Made by a program: the position numbers and the translations under genes. A stretch of DNA of 48,775 bases from Verrucomicrobiales bacterium (GTDB taxonomy: Bacteria > Verrucomicrobiota > Verrucomicrobiia > Verrucomicrobiales > SLCJ01), in assembly GCA_024636835.1 (NCBI GenBank), contig JAGXGH010000021.1, positions 1-48,775 on the forward strand, written 5' to 3'. This document shows positions 34,357-42,512 of this stretch, in pieces. Numbering within the stretch: the first letter of the stretch is position 1; the number at the start of each line of letters is the position of its first letter. A model generated the notes under the pieces. It saw only the letters and a program-made list of their open reading frames with translations, did not search any database and was not told where the DNA came from.

Positions 34357-35013
34357 TCATTCCTCAGCTCCGTGCTGACTGCTTTTCTCCTCAAATGCGT
34401 CATCGGCTGTAGATTCATCATCAACTGTATATGACTTCAAATACTCCTCGACTTGTTGCTTAATCACTTCAGATGCTTTTGCTTCACCTTGGAGGTCACG
34501 GTATGCTTTATGAATTCTATTCCATTTTGGGAAAATGGTGTAGGCCGCACCAAGCCGTTTTATCGCAAGATCGAGCTTTTCAGACAGCAAGTTGCAGTCT
34601 TTGGTAAGCACATCGGCGGATACCAAGAGTTCTTGTTTCTGCTCCTCACTAAATGAGGAGCTCGATTTGATCGCCTTCGCATCAACACGCAACGAGCTTA
34701 ACAATGTTGAGCATCCGTAGCGGATAGATTTCATTTCCCGGGTCGATTCCTCCACCATTTCGAACAAAGCCTTGCTACCGAGAAATCCAGATTCATTAGG
34801 AAGGCGATTGAGGTTGGCGGTTAATTTATCAAATGCTTCCTTGTGCCGGGTTTGCAGGTCTTCAATTTTTTCGGCAGCGGTTTTTGGTTTTTCAGCAGCC
34901 GGAGTATCCAACGGCCAAAGGGAATTAGTCTGAGCCATTGAAAGACCTCCCCCCATGGCAATGAGGCAGGCTGTGGCGAGAACGAAGGATTTTGTGAGTG
35001 GATTAGATTTCAT
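34357..35013 (-). CDS. Exported two-cysteine helical protein, copy 1
   Basis: A 218-residue protein from ATG 35013; signal peptide 1-28. The mature part is mainly helical with C101 and C140, 39 residues apart, kept in the paralog at 41058-41714 (C105, C144); FPKWNRIH and ASEVIK are also shared. An acidic tail follows residue 197. I recognise no known family. It is divergent from the sigma gene at 35209 and carries the regulon promoter at 35071-35100. Its first 83 codons and promoter also head the chimeric gene at 25102. I infer a periplasmic partner or signal protein of the adjacent kinase. Confidence 0.7.
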   Translation of the reverse strand: MKSNPLTKSFVLATACLIAMGGGLSMAQTNSLWPLDTPAAEKPKTAAEKIEDLQTRHKEAFDKLTANLNRLPNESGFLGSKALFEMVEESTREMKSIRYGCSTLLSSLRVDAKAIKSSSSFSEEQKQELLVSADVLTKDCNLLSEKLDLAIKRLGAAYTIFPKWNRIHKAYRDLQGEAKASEVIKQQVEEYLKSYTVDDESTADDAFEEKSSQHGAEE

Positions 35014-35150
35014 TTTTCGTATTTTTGAAGACAGCCTGATTTTTTTGAAGTAATCACAGCCGTCATCCCTACATGCGTATTTTCGGGTTGTCGGCGGACA
35101 GGAAAAATTCGTTTCTACGATTTTTCTGTTGTCGAGTGTGTGAGGCGGCA
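34775..35150 (-). repeat. Duplicated 5' module (copy 2)
   Basis: Partner of 26305-26700. The conserved part comprises the promoter, leader, signal peptide and N-terminal ~55 mature residues of the exported protein. Confidence 0.75.
35071..35100 (-). promoter_or_regulatory. Regulon promoter of exported protein copy 1
   Basis: Minus strand TGTCCG (35100-35095), 17 bp, CGCATGT (35077-35071), 57 bp before the start codon. Confidence 0.7.
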
Positions 35151-35163
35151 AGAAAGTCTCGAC

Positions 35164-35188
35164 AATTTCACGGAAGTTCCGTGAAATT
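35164..35188. promoter_or_regulatory. Perfect 25-bp palindrome before the sigma gene
   Basis: AATTTCACGGAA and TTCCGTGAAATT, perfect 12-bp arms around a single G. It ends 20 bp before the sigma start codon. A dimeric repressor or activator operator is likely; as RNA the 1-nt loop would make it a poor hairpin. No equivalent palindrome precedes the second sigma gene. Confidence 0.6.
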
Positions 35189-35208
35189 AGTATCAGTAAT
35201 CTTAATTC

Positions 35209-35751
35209 ATGCTCACCCAATGGCATAACATTCTAGAAGACCCCCAACGGCAGCAGGCTTTGTTTGAGGGGTTGTATCGCGAGCTCAAGGTCATCGCCTT
35301 GAGCCGAATGGCAGGCGAGCGTTCTTTTGTGACCCTCAATCCGACCTCTCTGGTTCATGAAGCTTGGATGCGATTGGAAAAAGGTAACGGTGATCCATGG
35401 CAGGATAGATCGCATTTTTTTGGAGCCGCGTCCGAGGCGATGCGCAGGATCCTAGTGGAAGCCGCCCGCAAGCGAAATGCGATCAAGCGGGGAAATGGTC
35501 AGATTCCCGTGCCAATGGAAGGTATCGATCTTCCTGATGACACCGACCACCAGCGCCTGCTGGAAGTCAACGACGTGCTGGATGCCCTGGAGGCCGAAGA
35601 TCCGATGAAGGCACAAATCGTTAAAATGAGGTTTTACTGCGGCATGGAGAACGAGGAGATCGCGGCCATCCTCGGCGTCAACGAAAAGACAGTCCGACGT
35701 CATTGGCAACTGGCGAAAGTGCGGCTTTTCCGTGCGATCCATGAGGAGTAA
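35209..35751 (+). CDS. ECF-like sigma factor (PF07638/TIGR02999 type), copy 1
   Basis: A 180-residue sigma factor that would direct RNA polymerase to a small promoter set. Region 2 (HNILEDPQRQQALFEGLYREL ... LVHEAWMRLEKG ... FFGAASEAMRRILVEAARKR) and region 4 with its helix-turn-helix (NEEIAAILGVNEKTVRRHWQLAKVRLFRAI) are complete; the LVHEAW and AMRRILVEAAR signatures are those of the family found with Ser/Thr kinases in Planctomycetes and Verrucomicrobia. No anti-sigma gene is near. The kinase gene follows after 46 bp with its own promoter. I infer that it reads the TGTCCG-N17-CGCAT sites. Confidence 0.93.
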   Translation: MLTQWHNILEDPQRQQALFEGLYRELKVIALSRMAGERSFVTLNPTSLVHEAWMRLEKGNGDPWQDRSHFFGAASEAMRRILVEAARKRNAIKRGNGQIPVPMEGIDLPDDTDHQRLLEVNDVLDALEAEDPMKAQIVKMRFYCGMENEEIAAILGVNEKTVRRHWQLAKVRLFRAIHEE

Positions 35752-35760
35752 AAGAAACTC

Positions 35761-35790
35761 TGTCCGTTCTCAGCCGCGGATCACGCATGA
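35761..35790 (+). promoter_or_regulatory. Regulon promoter of the full-length kinase gene
   Basis: TGTCCG (35761-35766), 17 bp, CGCATGA (35784-35790), in the short gap after the sigma gene. Only 7 nt separate the second box from ATG 35798, exactly as at the second kinase, so transcription should begin at or next to the start codon (a leaderless message). Confidence 0.65.
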
Positions 35791-35797
35791 ATGAATG

Positions 35798-38700
35798 ATG
35801 GATGATAAGACGGACGAGTTTTTTTGCGACCTGATGGAGCTTTCTCCCGGTGAGCGCATGACTGCACTTGCTGAAATGTCGGGTTTGTCGGAGGAACAGA
35901 AGCAGCATATCCGGCTTATGCTGGAAGAAGCGGAGCGGGCCGAAGACTATTTTACGGGGACTTCTGTGGCAGTGAAAATGGTTCCGTTTGCGACCAAGGC
36001 GGAAGGCGCGGGCGAAATGTGCGGCCCCTACAAGTTGATTCGTAAACTCGGCGAAGGTGGATTTGGATTGGTTTGGCTGGCGGAACAAGAAAAGCCTCTC
36101 AAACGGACGGTTGCGGTCAAGATCCTCAAAGCGGGTATGGATAGCGCTGAGGTGCTGGCTCGGTTTGACGCTGAAAAACAGGCTCTTGCGCGAATGGATC
36201 ACCCAAATATTGCAAAAGTGCTGGATGCGGGAATGACCGAGAGCGGCCGCTCTTACTTCGCGATGGAGCTAGTCGAGGGATGCTCCGTGACACAGTTCTG
36301 TGAGGAAAATGCCCTTTCCACCCATGATCGGCTCAAACTCTTCATGGATGTTTGTGCTGCAGTAGGCCACGCACACCAAAAAGGGGTCATCCACAGGGAT
36401 CTAAAACCCACAAACGTTTTGGTCAGCCATGACGACACTGGCGCCATAGTCAAAGTCATCGATTTTGGTATCGCCAAGGCCATCGAGGGCGACCTCACCG
36501 ATCAAACGCTACTCACTCGGGCTGAGCAATGGATTGGAACTCCAATTTACATGAGCCCCGAGCAGCTTGGAATGGGCTCCGCCGATCTCGATACGCGGAG
36601 CGACATTTATGCCCTTGGCGTCATTCTTTATGAATTGATCACTGGCTGCCCACCATTCGATTCACAGACCCTCATGCGCGCGGGATATGAGGAGATGCGC
36701 CGCATCATCCGCGAGGATGATCCTCCCCGCCCCTCGGCTCGCATCACAACTCTACAGAACAGCCCCACAGACAGCCCAAACAAAGGCAGCGCCACTACCA
36801 GCAATGCCCTCAAGTCGATCAAGTCAGAGCTAGACTGGATCGTCATGAAGGCGATGGATAAAGCCAAAGAGCGCCGCTATGAAACAGCAGCAGCATTAGC
36901 TGATGAGGTCAGTCGATTTTTGGCTGACGAGCCAGTATCGGCAAAACCGCCCAGCGCGATCTACACACTTGGGAAATTTGCGAAGCGGCACCGTGGGTTG
37001 CTTCAAGTTGTCAGCGTGATTGCGATCATGTTGATCGGAGCTACTGCATTTAGCTCATACCAGGCGATCCGAGCATCAAAGGCAGAGAAATTGGCCGAAC
37101 AACGGATGACTGAGGCGCTTTCGGAACGAAATGCCAAAACCAAAGCGCTCAATAATGCCGAGGCGGTGAGTCGATTCCTGTCCGACGCCTTTACTCGTCC
37201 GACACCTGAAGCGGATGGCCGAAAAATAACCATGGTTGAGGCCTTGGATGCGGCAACCGCCAAACTCGAAAAAGACCTAACGAACCAGCCATTGCTAAAA
37301 GTAGACTTACTTAATGTGCTGGCCGACACTTATGAAAAGCTGGGTATCCTACCCAAGTCATTGGATCTACGGCGAAAAGCCCTGCGCATATTGAAGTCTC
37401 AAGGAGACCAAGCCATGAACGACACATTGGAGACTTCATCCCTACTTGTCGCACAACTCAGTCATTTAGGCCATTATGAGGAAGCACGAGACCTTGGGCT
37501 AGAGGAACTCAAGCTGCGAAAAAAGCACAACGGCCTAACCAATTCTGAAACGCTGAGCACTTTAGAGAGCTTGGCCTTGAACACCTTCCGATCAGGGGAA
37601 TATCTCAAGGCAATTGATTTACAGGAAAAGCTGTTTCGCAATCTATCATCATCCACTCCCAGTGACGACCCTCGCCTGCCTGATGCCCTGGAAACCCTTC
37701 TCATATTTTGCGAGGACTCGGATAATAGCGACAAAGCTCAGCACTACACGACTGAGTTTGCTGAGGCCATGGAAAAGCCCGACACCACTACCACGAAGAA
37801 GGCTCCTTCTGTGACGAAAGAGAATGAGTTACTGCAGAAGAAAAAGACCCTAGATGAACTCGAAAAAAAGCTAGGAAAGCTTAACACCAGAACCATTGAG
37901 GCCCGATCCGAAGTCTCCGATGCATTGGCATCATTATCACGTTTCGAGGAGGCGATCGAATATCAGGATGAAGTGGTTCTAGCGGCAAAAGAAGTTTACG
38001 GAGAAGCCCACCAGAAAACCTTACGCGAGATCGAAAAATTGTTGTATTTCAACAACGCAGTGGCCCGCTGGGATGTATCAATGAGGCTCAGACGGGAGGC
38101 AACACAAATTCGCAATGGAGCACTTGGGGCCAACTATTATGATACTCTCTGTTTTCAGGGAGAATTAATCTTCTCGAAATCACTAATCAAAAAGCCGCTG
38201 GAAGGGCTGGCAATTGGTAAGGAATACATTCCGAAAATTCGACGCGTCATGGGACCAACCAGTCGAGAATACTATCATTACTCATGCCAAGTGGCTCGCT
38301 GCCTTGCCTCTGCTGGGAAGACACAGGACGCAATAAAGGTGCTGGCAGAATGCTGTCCTAACATGCCTGACGACACATACCTCAATCACATGCTCGCCTC
38401 ATTTCGTCTGTGGAATGACAAGATGAAAGAATACGAAGACACTCGGGAGCTGATGATTGGTTACCAAAAGAAAAAGAGGGATCGATTCAAAAATAATTGC
38501 GAGATACTCGATCGTAACGTGTTGGTCTGCTGCCTCGCTCCTTTCAAAAACGAAGAGCAAGCTAACGAGATTGCAATGAGTCTGAAACAATCCGAGTCAG
38601 CCACCTCATCCCCAAAGTATCGGCCCCGCTTGCATCATGGATTTGCCTGGAGTCGCACTATTAATGGCGTGGCATACTACCGACTTGGGAAACCCCAAAA

Positions 38701-38995
38701 GGCGCTTGAATGCTTTGATGAGGCGCTGCGCCACGCTGAGGCCAACCCAGAAACTGACGGTGATGCAAAATGGGAACTCGACATGATTGCCATGTATCGT
38801 CCGATGGCTCTATATGCGATGGGAAAAACAACTGAAGCGAAGTTGATGTTTTCAGAAAACGCTAAAACCATCGATCATCCTGAGGACCCAAGCGAACCCC
38901 ACAAAGGGCTAACAAGCCCACTAGCAAGCGAAATGGCAATCCTTCTCGCACATCGAGAGGCCGTTGCAATTCTTGGGTTAAAAACCCAAGAATAA
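35798..38995 (+). CDS. Transmembrane Ser/Thr protein kinase with helical-repeat sensor part
   Basis: A 1065-residue protein. The start is taken as the second of two adjacent ATGs (35795/35798) because the paralog starts there and the promoter spacing then agrees. A ~75-residue N-terminal helical region precedes a complete Hanks-type kinase: GEGGFG (85-90), VAVK108, HRDLKPTN (D201), DFG (222-224), MSPEQ (252-256), RSDIYALG. One membrane span at about 402-423. The C-terminal ~640 residues are TPR-like helices and would be outside the membrane. I infer signalling to the adjacent sigma factor, as in the known EcfP/PknT pair of Vibrio. Transmits by phosphorylation; substrate unproven. Confidence 0.92.
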   Translation: MDDKTDEFFCDLMELSPGERMTALAEMSGLSEEQKQHIRLMLEEAERAEDYFTGTSVAVKMVPFATKAEGAGEMCGPYKLIRKLGEGGFGLVWLAEQEKPLKRTVAVKILKAGMDSAEVLARFDAEKQALARMDHPNIAKVLDAGMTESGRSYFAMELVEGCSVTQFCEENALSTHDRLKLFMDVCAAVGHAHQKGVIHRDLKPTNVLVSHDDTGAIVKVIDFGIAKAIEGDLTDQTLLTRAEQWIGTPIYMSPEQLGMGSADLDTRSDIYALGVILYELITGCPPFDSQTLMRAGYEEMRRIIREDDPPRPSARITTLQNSPTDSPNKGSATTSNALKSIKSELDWIVMKAMDKAKERRYETAAALADEVSRFLADEPVSAKPPSAIYTLGKFAKRHRGLLQVVSVIAIMLIGATAFSSYQAIRASKAEKLAEQRMTEALSERNAKTKALNNAEAVSRFLSDAFTRPTPEADGRKITMVEALDAATAKLEKDLTNQPLLKVDLLNVLADTYEKLGILPKSLDLRRKALRILKSQGDQAMNDTLETSSLLVAQLSHLGHYEEARDLGLEELKLRKKHNGLTNSETLSTLESLALNTFRSGEYLKAIDLQEKLFRNLSSSTPSDDPRLPDALETLLIFCEDSDNSDKAQHYTTEFAEAMEKPDTTTTKKAPSVTKENELLQKKKTLDELEKKLGKLNTRTIEARSEVSDALASLSRFEEAIEYQDEVVLAAKEVYGEAHQKTLREIEKLLYFNNAVARWDVSMRLRREATQIRNGALGANYYDTLCFQGELIFSKSLIKKPLEGLAIGKEYIPKIRRVMGPTSREYYHYSCQVARCLASAGKTQDAIKVLAECCPNMPDDTYLNHMLASFRLWNDKMKEYEDTRELMIGYQKKKRDRFKNNCEILDRNVLVCCLAPFKNEEQANEIAMSLKQSESATSSPKYRPRLHHGFAWSRTINGVAYYRLGKPQKALECFDEALRHAEANPETDGDAKWELDMIAMYRPMALYAMGKTTEAKLMFSENAKTIDHPEDPSEPHKGLTSPLASEMAILLAHREAVAILGLKTQE

Positions 38996-39349
38996 TTACA
39001 CGCTATAGCATTATATTTAGAATCGAACAGCTGACTTAATAAATCGTTAGATTCTTACAGCTTTGATATTGAGACGCTATAATGTAGGCGGACAACCCGA
39101 ATAAGGCGCAAAACATTATGACACCCAACATTCATTTAGGGGATCTTCTAGGTTTACGCTTCTCTCTGCAAGCCGATTTCCCTCTCAATTCGCCTTCCCT
39201 ACTCAAGGATTTACCCAATTCTCGCTGCCAATCTCCGCCGACTGCGCGCGAGTATCAAACTTCAGTCAATACATTTTACCAAATTAATGGCATTGATATT
39301 ACCTCTGAATTCATGTCTTGATTGATATTTTCCTTTTCCCTGAATCAGC
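38996..39349. other. Intergenic stretch at the centre of the mirror arrangement
   Basis: 354 bp between the convergent kinase genes. A hairpin (CTTGGGTT-AAA-AACCCAAG) overlaps the last codons of the full-length kinase at about 38973-38991 without a T-run. A 67-codon frame at 39118-39321 has no recognisable features. GGCGGACAACCCGAAT at 39083 resembles the spacer side of the promoter at 35071 but lacks the second box. Nothing else is supported. Confidence 0.4.
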
Positions 39350-40273
39350 TCACCAGAGCTTACAATCCAAGGATCGGATCTGAATCGCTTCGAGCACGAA
39401 TGGTGGACAGCCAGTGATCAATTCGTAAAGAATGACGCCTAGGGCATATATGTCGCTTCGCGTATCAAGATCGATGGAACCCATTCCAAGTTGTTCAGGG
39501 CTCATATAGGTTGGGGTGCCAATCCATTGCTCAGCTCGGGTAAATAGTGTTTGATCGGTGAGATCACCCTCAATGGCCTTGGCGATGCCGAAATCAATCA
39601 CCTTGACGATAGGCCCAGAGGTTTCACGACTGACCAAAACATTCGTGGGTTTTAAGTCTCTGTGAATGACTCCTTTTTGGTGGGCATGGTTAACCGCAGC
39701 ACAGACATCAATGAAAAGTTTGAGGCGATCATGGGTAGAAAGGGCATTTTTCTCACAGAACTGTGTCACCGAACAGCCCTCGACCAGTTCCATGGCGAAG
39801 TAGGAGCGACCGCTCTCGGTCATCCCAGCATCTAGCACCTTCGCGATATGGGGGTGATCCATTCGTGCGAGTGCCTGTTTTTCGGCGTCAAATCGAGCTA
39901 GAACCTCGGCGCTGTCCATCCCAGCTTTGAGAACCTTCACCGCTACAGTTCGACGCAGCGGCTTTTCTTGTTCAGCTTGCCAAACTACGCCGAAGCCACC
40001 AGTGCCGAGCTTGCAAATCAATTTATAGGGACCAACCATGTCACCCTCGACTTCAATGGGATGCATTTGGGAAGGCCGAGGGGGTATCATCTTCACCGCG
40101 ACGGCGGTGCCAGTGAAATAGGCATCAGCAGCATCCGCATCTTTGAGCATTTTCACCAACTCCGAGCGCAGTGCATCATCTTTCAGGTTAAGAGCATCAA
40201 TCGCGGGTATTCTCTCGTCGACAGCGAGGTCGATAAGTTCACAAAAAAGCTCTTCTGCGGATAGATGGTCCAT
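39350..40273 (-). pseudogene. Truncated Ser/Thr kinase (copy 2)
   Basis: 307 codons. Residues 1-292 run parallel to the full-length kinase: GTGGFG at about 90-95, AVK113, HRDLKPTN (204-211), DFG (227-229), MSPEQ, DIYALGVILYELITGCPPF. After P291-F292 the similarity stops at about 39396 and 15 unrelated residues lead to a stop. The last helices of the C-lobe, the membrane span and the whole repeat part are missing, so a working kinase is doubtful. The reading frame is otherwise intact and keeps the regulon promoter, so it could still act as a decoy. Downstream of the sigma gene at 40319 by 45 bp. Confidence 0.8.
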
Positions 40274-40280
40274 TAATTAA

Positions 40281-40310
40281 ATATGCGATAAATCCTCATG
40301 AAAACGGACA
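40281..40310 (-). promoter_or_regulatory. Regulon promoter of the truncated kinase
   Basis: Minus strand TGTCCG (40310-40305), 17 bp, CGCATAT (40287-40281), 7 nt before the ATG at 40273. It overlaps the sigma gene end region by position only (sigma stop is at 40319). Confidence 0.6.
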
Positions 40311-40318
40311 CTGATATT

Positions 40319-40864
40319 TCAACGTCCTTCTTGAATGGCTCGAAATAGCATCACTTTTGCAAGTTGCCAGTGGCGACGCACGGTTTTTTCATTCACTTCG
40401 AGAATTGCTGCAATCTCATCGTTTTTCATGCCGCAATAGAATCGCATTTTGACGATTTGCGCTTTAACAGGATCTTTGGCTTCTAAAGCATCCAATACCT
40501 CGTCGATCTCAAGAAGTTGCTGGTGATTTGTTTCATCGGGTAGGTCGACACCATCTAGGGACATGGGTCTTTGTCCGCTGCCCCTTTTTGACGCGTTGCG
40601 TCGTCTGGCCGCTTCAACGAGAATGCGCCTCATGGCTTCAGAGGCCGCAGCGAAGTAATGCCCTCGATTTAGCCATGGCCCACCTGTGCTTTTGTCCAGG
40701 CGCATCCATGCCTCATGAACCAGTGCAGTAGCACTGAGGGTGATGTTGGGGTTTTCGCCGGCCATGCGGCCCCGTGCAACGATCTTGAGCTCGTGATAAA
40801 GCTCATCGAAAACCTCATGAGGGGTGCGGGATCCGGTAATGAGATTCTGCCATTGGGTGTGCAT
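40319..40864 (-). CDS. ECF-like sigma factor (PF07638/TIGR02999 type), copy 2
   Basis: A 181-residue paralog of the sigma factor at 35209: LVHEAWMRLDKS, AAASEAMRRILVEAARRRNASKRG, and region 4 NDEIAAILEVNEKTVRRHWQLAKVMLFRAI. The second helix-turn-helix is almost identical to copy 1 (the recognition part EKTVRRHWQLAK is unchanged), so both should read the same -35 sequence. Intact, unlike the kinase beside it. Divergent from exported protein copy 2, completing the mirror unit. Confidence 0.93.
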   Translation of the reverse strand: MHTQWQNLITGSRTPHEVFDELYHELKIVARGRMAGENPNITLSATALVHEAWMRLDKSTGGPWLNRGHYFAAASEAMRRILVEAARRRNASKRGSGQRPMSLDGVDLPDETNHQQLLEIDEVLDALEAKDPVKAQIVKMRFYCGMKNDEIAAILEVNEKTVRRHWQLAKVMLFRAIQEGR

Positions 40865-40965
40865 AAGAATTTAAGCTCATCTCATTAAAGGGAGGCCAAG
40901 TCTAATTGTCCATCCCAATAATGTAAGGGAGGGCGTACACCCCTCCGCGAAAAAAAAAATTAAAC

Positions 40966-40995
40966 TGTCCGTTTAGAGAGACCGTCTGCGCATGT
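40966..40995 (+). promoter_or_regulatory. Regulon promoter of exported protein copy 2
   Basis: TGTCCG (40966-40971), 17 bp, CGCATGT (40989-40995), 62 bp before ATG 41058. The flanks and spacer differ from copy 1, so the boxes are kept by selection rather than recent copying. An A10 run and a GGAGGG/CCCTCC inverted pair lie just upstream (40929-40960). Confidence 0.7.
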
Positions 40996-41057
40996 CGGTT
41001 TGTAGGGCTGAATCTCTTATCAGCTCGAAATCTCCCACATCACAACCAACCCCCTCC

Positions 41058-41714
41058 ATGAGAACACACAATCAATTCAAATCCGTCGCATACATCAGTA
41101 TGTTTGCCCTTGTCTGCATCAGCCCGTCCGCGCTCAGCGCCGAATTCATCAATAAACCAACCTCTAATAACGATGATGCGAGGAAAGCTGAAACAGCTCA
41201 AACCTCACCTGAGAAATTAAAGTCTCTCCAAGATCGCTATAATACAGCCTTTGCCGAATTCTCCACAAAGATCGGCGATCTCTCGAAAAACCCAGCTTTG
41301 TTAGGAACGAAAGAGTTATTCGAAATCGTAGATCAGACTGATCGCGAAATGAAGTCAATCCGGTCAGGGTGCAGCTCGTTATTGAACTCCCTGCAAACAG
41401 AATCTAAGGCAATCAAGAAGAGCTCTTACTTTTCTGAAGATCAAAAGAATGAGTTGGTCGAATCCTCTGAGTCACAAATCAAAGAGTGCTTCACACTTTC
41501 CAATATGCTTGATCTAGCTATCCAGCGTTTAAGCGAAGCGTATAAATGCTTTCCTAAGTGGAATCGCATACACAACACGTTTCGAAATCTACAAGGCAAA
41601 GACCGAGCATCGGAGGTCATTAAGGAAAATGTGGACCAATACATTGGATCGTTTTCTCCTGAACCAAAAAAAGTAGAAGGCGAGCCACCGTCTGATGACA
41701 CGAAATCTGAATAA
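41058..41714 (+). CDS. Exported two-cysteine helical protein, copy 2
   Basis: A 218-residue paralog of 34357-35013, the same length. Start at ATG 41058 (the frame runs back through the promoter); signal peptide about 1-28 (…SALSAEF). Shared with copy 1: LLGTKELFE/FLGSKALFE, REMKSIR.GCS, C105 and C144 at the same 39-residue distance, FPKWNRIH, ASEVIK. The N-termini differ strongly, so the mature helical core is what is conserved. The acidic, Pro-rich tail differs. Divergent from sigma copy 2. Confidence 0.7.
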   Translation: MRTHNQFKSVAYISMFALVCISPSALSAEFINKPTSNNDDARKAETAQTSPEKLKSLQDRYNTAFAEFSTKIGDLSKNPALLGTKELFEIVDQTDREMKSIRSGCSSLLNSLQTESKAIKKSSYFSEDQKNELVESSESQIKECFTLSNMLDLAIQRLSEAYKCFPKWNRIHNTFRNLQGKDRASEVIKENVDQYIGSFSPEPKKVEGEPPSDDTKSE

Positions 41715-41867
41715 ATATACCTGTGAGACCCAAAAAATCAAATAGATGAGTACTCCTCCACCCACGCCAAGCATACCAAACAGCTCAAAAGGCAAACCAT
41801 CTGCGATTACTGCAATTGGCGTTCTGCCGCCGATCCTACACATTATACTATAACAAAAAACACAGTC

Positions 41868-42428
41868 ATGAATTACAAACAGCTAAGAATATTTCCCTTC
41901 ATCATCAACACTTCGATTTTAATGGTATTCACAGGATGCGGCAAAAAGCAGGAAGAGCAGAAACCTGAAAGTGATACGGTGGTTATTGCTGAGGATGTTA
42001 AGATCGTAGAACCACCTGTAGAGGTAGCTGAACCAGCACCCAAAAGATCAGGCAGGGTAATCTCTGTGATTGATGGTATTGAACAGGTACATTTTGATTC
42101 CGACAAAAAGGCCACAATGGTAGTTAAGCACAATGTGCCAGTGATCCTTGCTGGACATAATGGAAATAAGTATGAGCTGAATGTCTCCAAAGTTGAGGAC
42201 TTGAAAGCCAAATACGAATGGGTTTCACTGGCTAATGCCGGGAGGTCGGGATCTGGAAAGCTGTATGAAACACTCGTAACGAAGGCCAACGGAGGTGTCC
42301 ATGTTGATGCAGCCCAAAGTCAGTGTATGATCATCATAGACGATTTGCGGCTTAGTTGGACGCCAGGAGGCACTTTTACATATTTGATAACTTACATGAC
42401 TGATGAGATTGAAATTCTAGATGAATAA
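41868..42428 (+). CDS. Hypothetical lipoprotein
   Basis: A 186-residue protein with a signal peptide ending in FTGC (about C24), a Glu/Pro/Val-rich spacer (about 28-60) and a small beta domain. No family is recognised. AT-rich, same strand as the RCC1-repeat gene 84 bp downstream. Neither the regulon promoter nor a clear sigma-70 promoter was found in the 153-bp gap before it, although TATACT at about 41847 may be a -10 box. Confidence 0.6.
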   Translation: MNYKQLRIFPFIINTSILMVFTGCGKKQEEQKPESDTVVIAEDVKIVEPPVEVAEPAPKRSGRVISVIDGIEQVHFDSDKKATMVVKHNVPVILAGHNGNKYELNVSKVEDLKAKYEWVSLANAGRSGSGKLYETLVTKANGGVHVDAAQSQCMIIIDDLRLSWTPGGTFTYLITYMTDEIEILDE

Positions 42429-42512
42429 CGAAATATAATAGTCACTCTCATCCTGTAAAAATAACCGCGTCTTATATGCTTGAAATTCCCCAATCTAACA
42501 AAAAATTATCGT

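Noticed and set aside
39083..39098. GGCGGACAACCCGAAT as a seventh regulon site
   Set aside because: On the minus strand the box 17 bp after TGTCCG reads CAATATC, not CGCATGT; only the -35 side matches.
39118..39321. 67-codon frame between the convergent kinases
   Set aside because: No ribosome site, signal peptide, motif or paralog; composition fits chance in AT-rich DNA.
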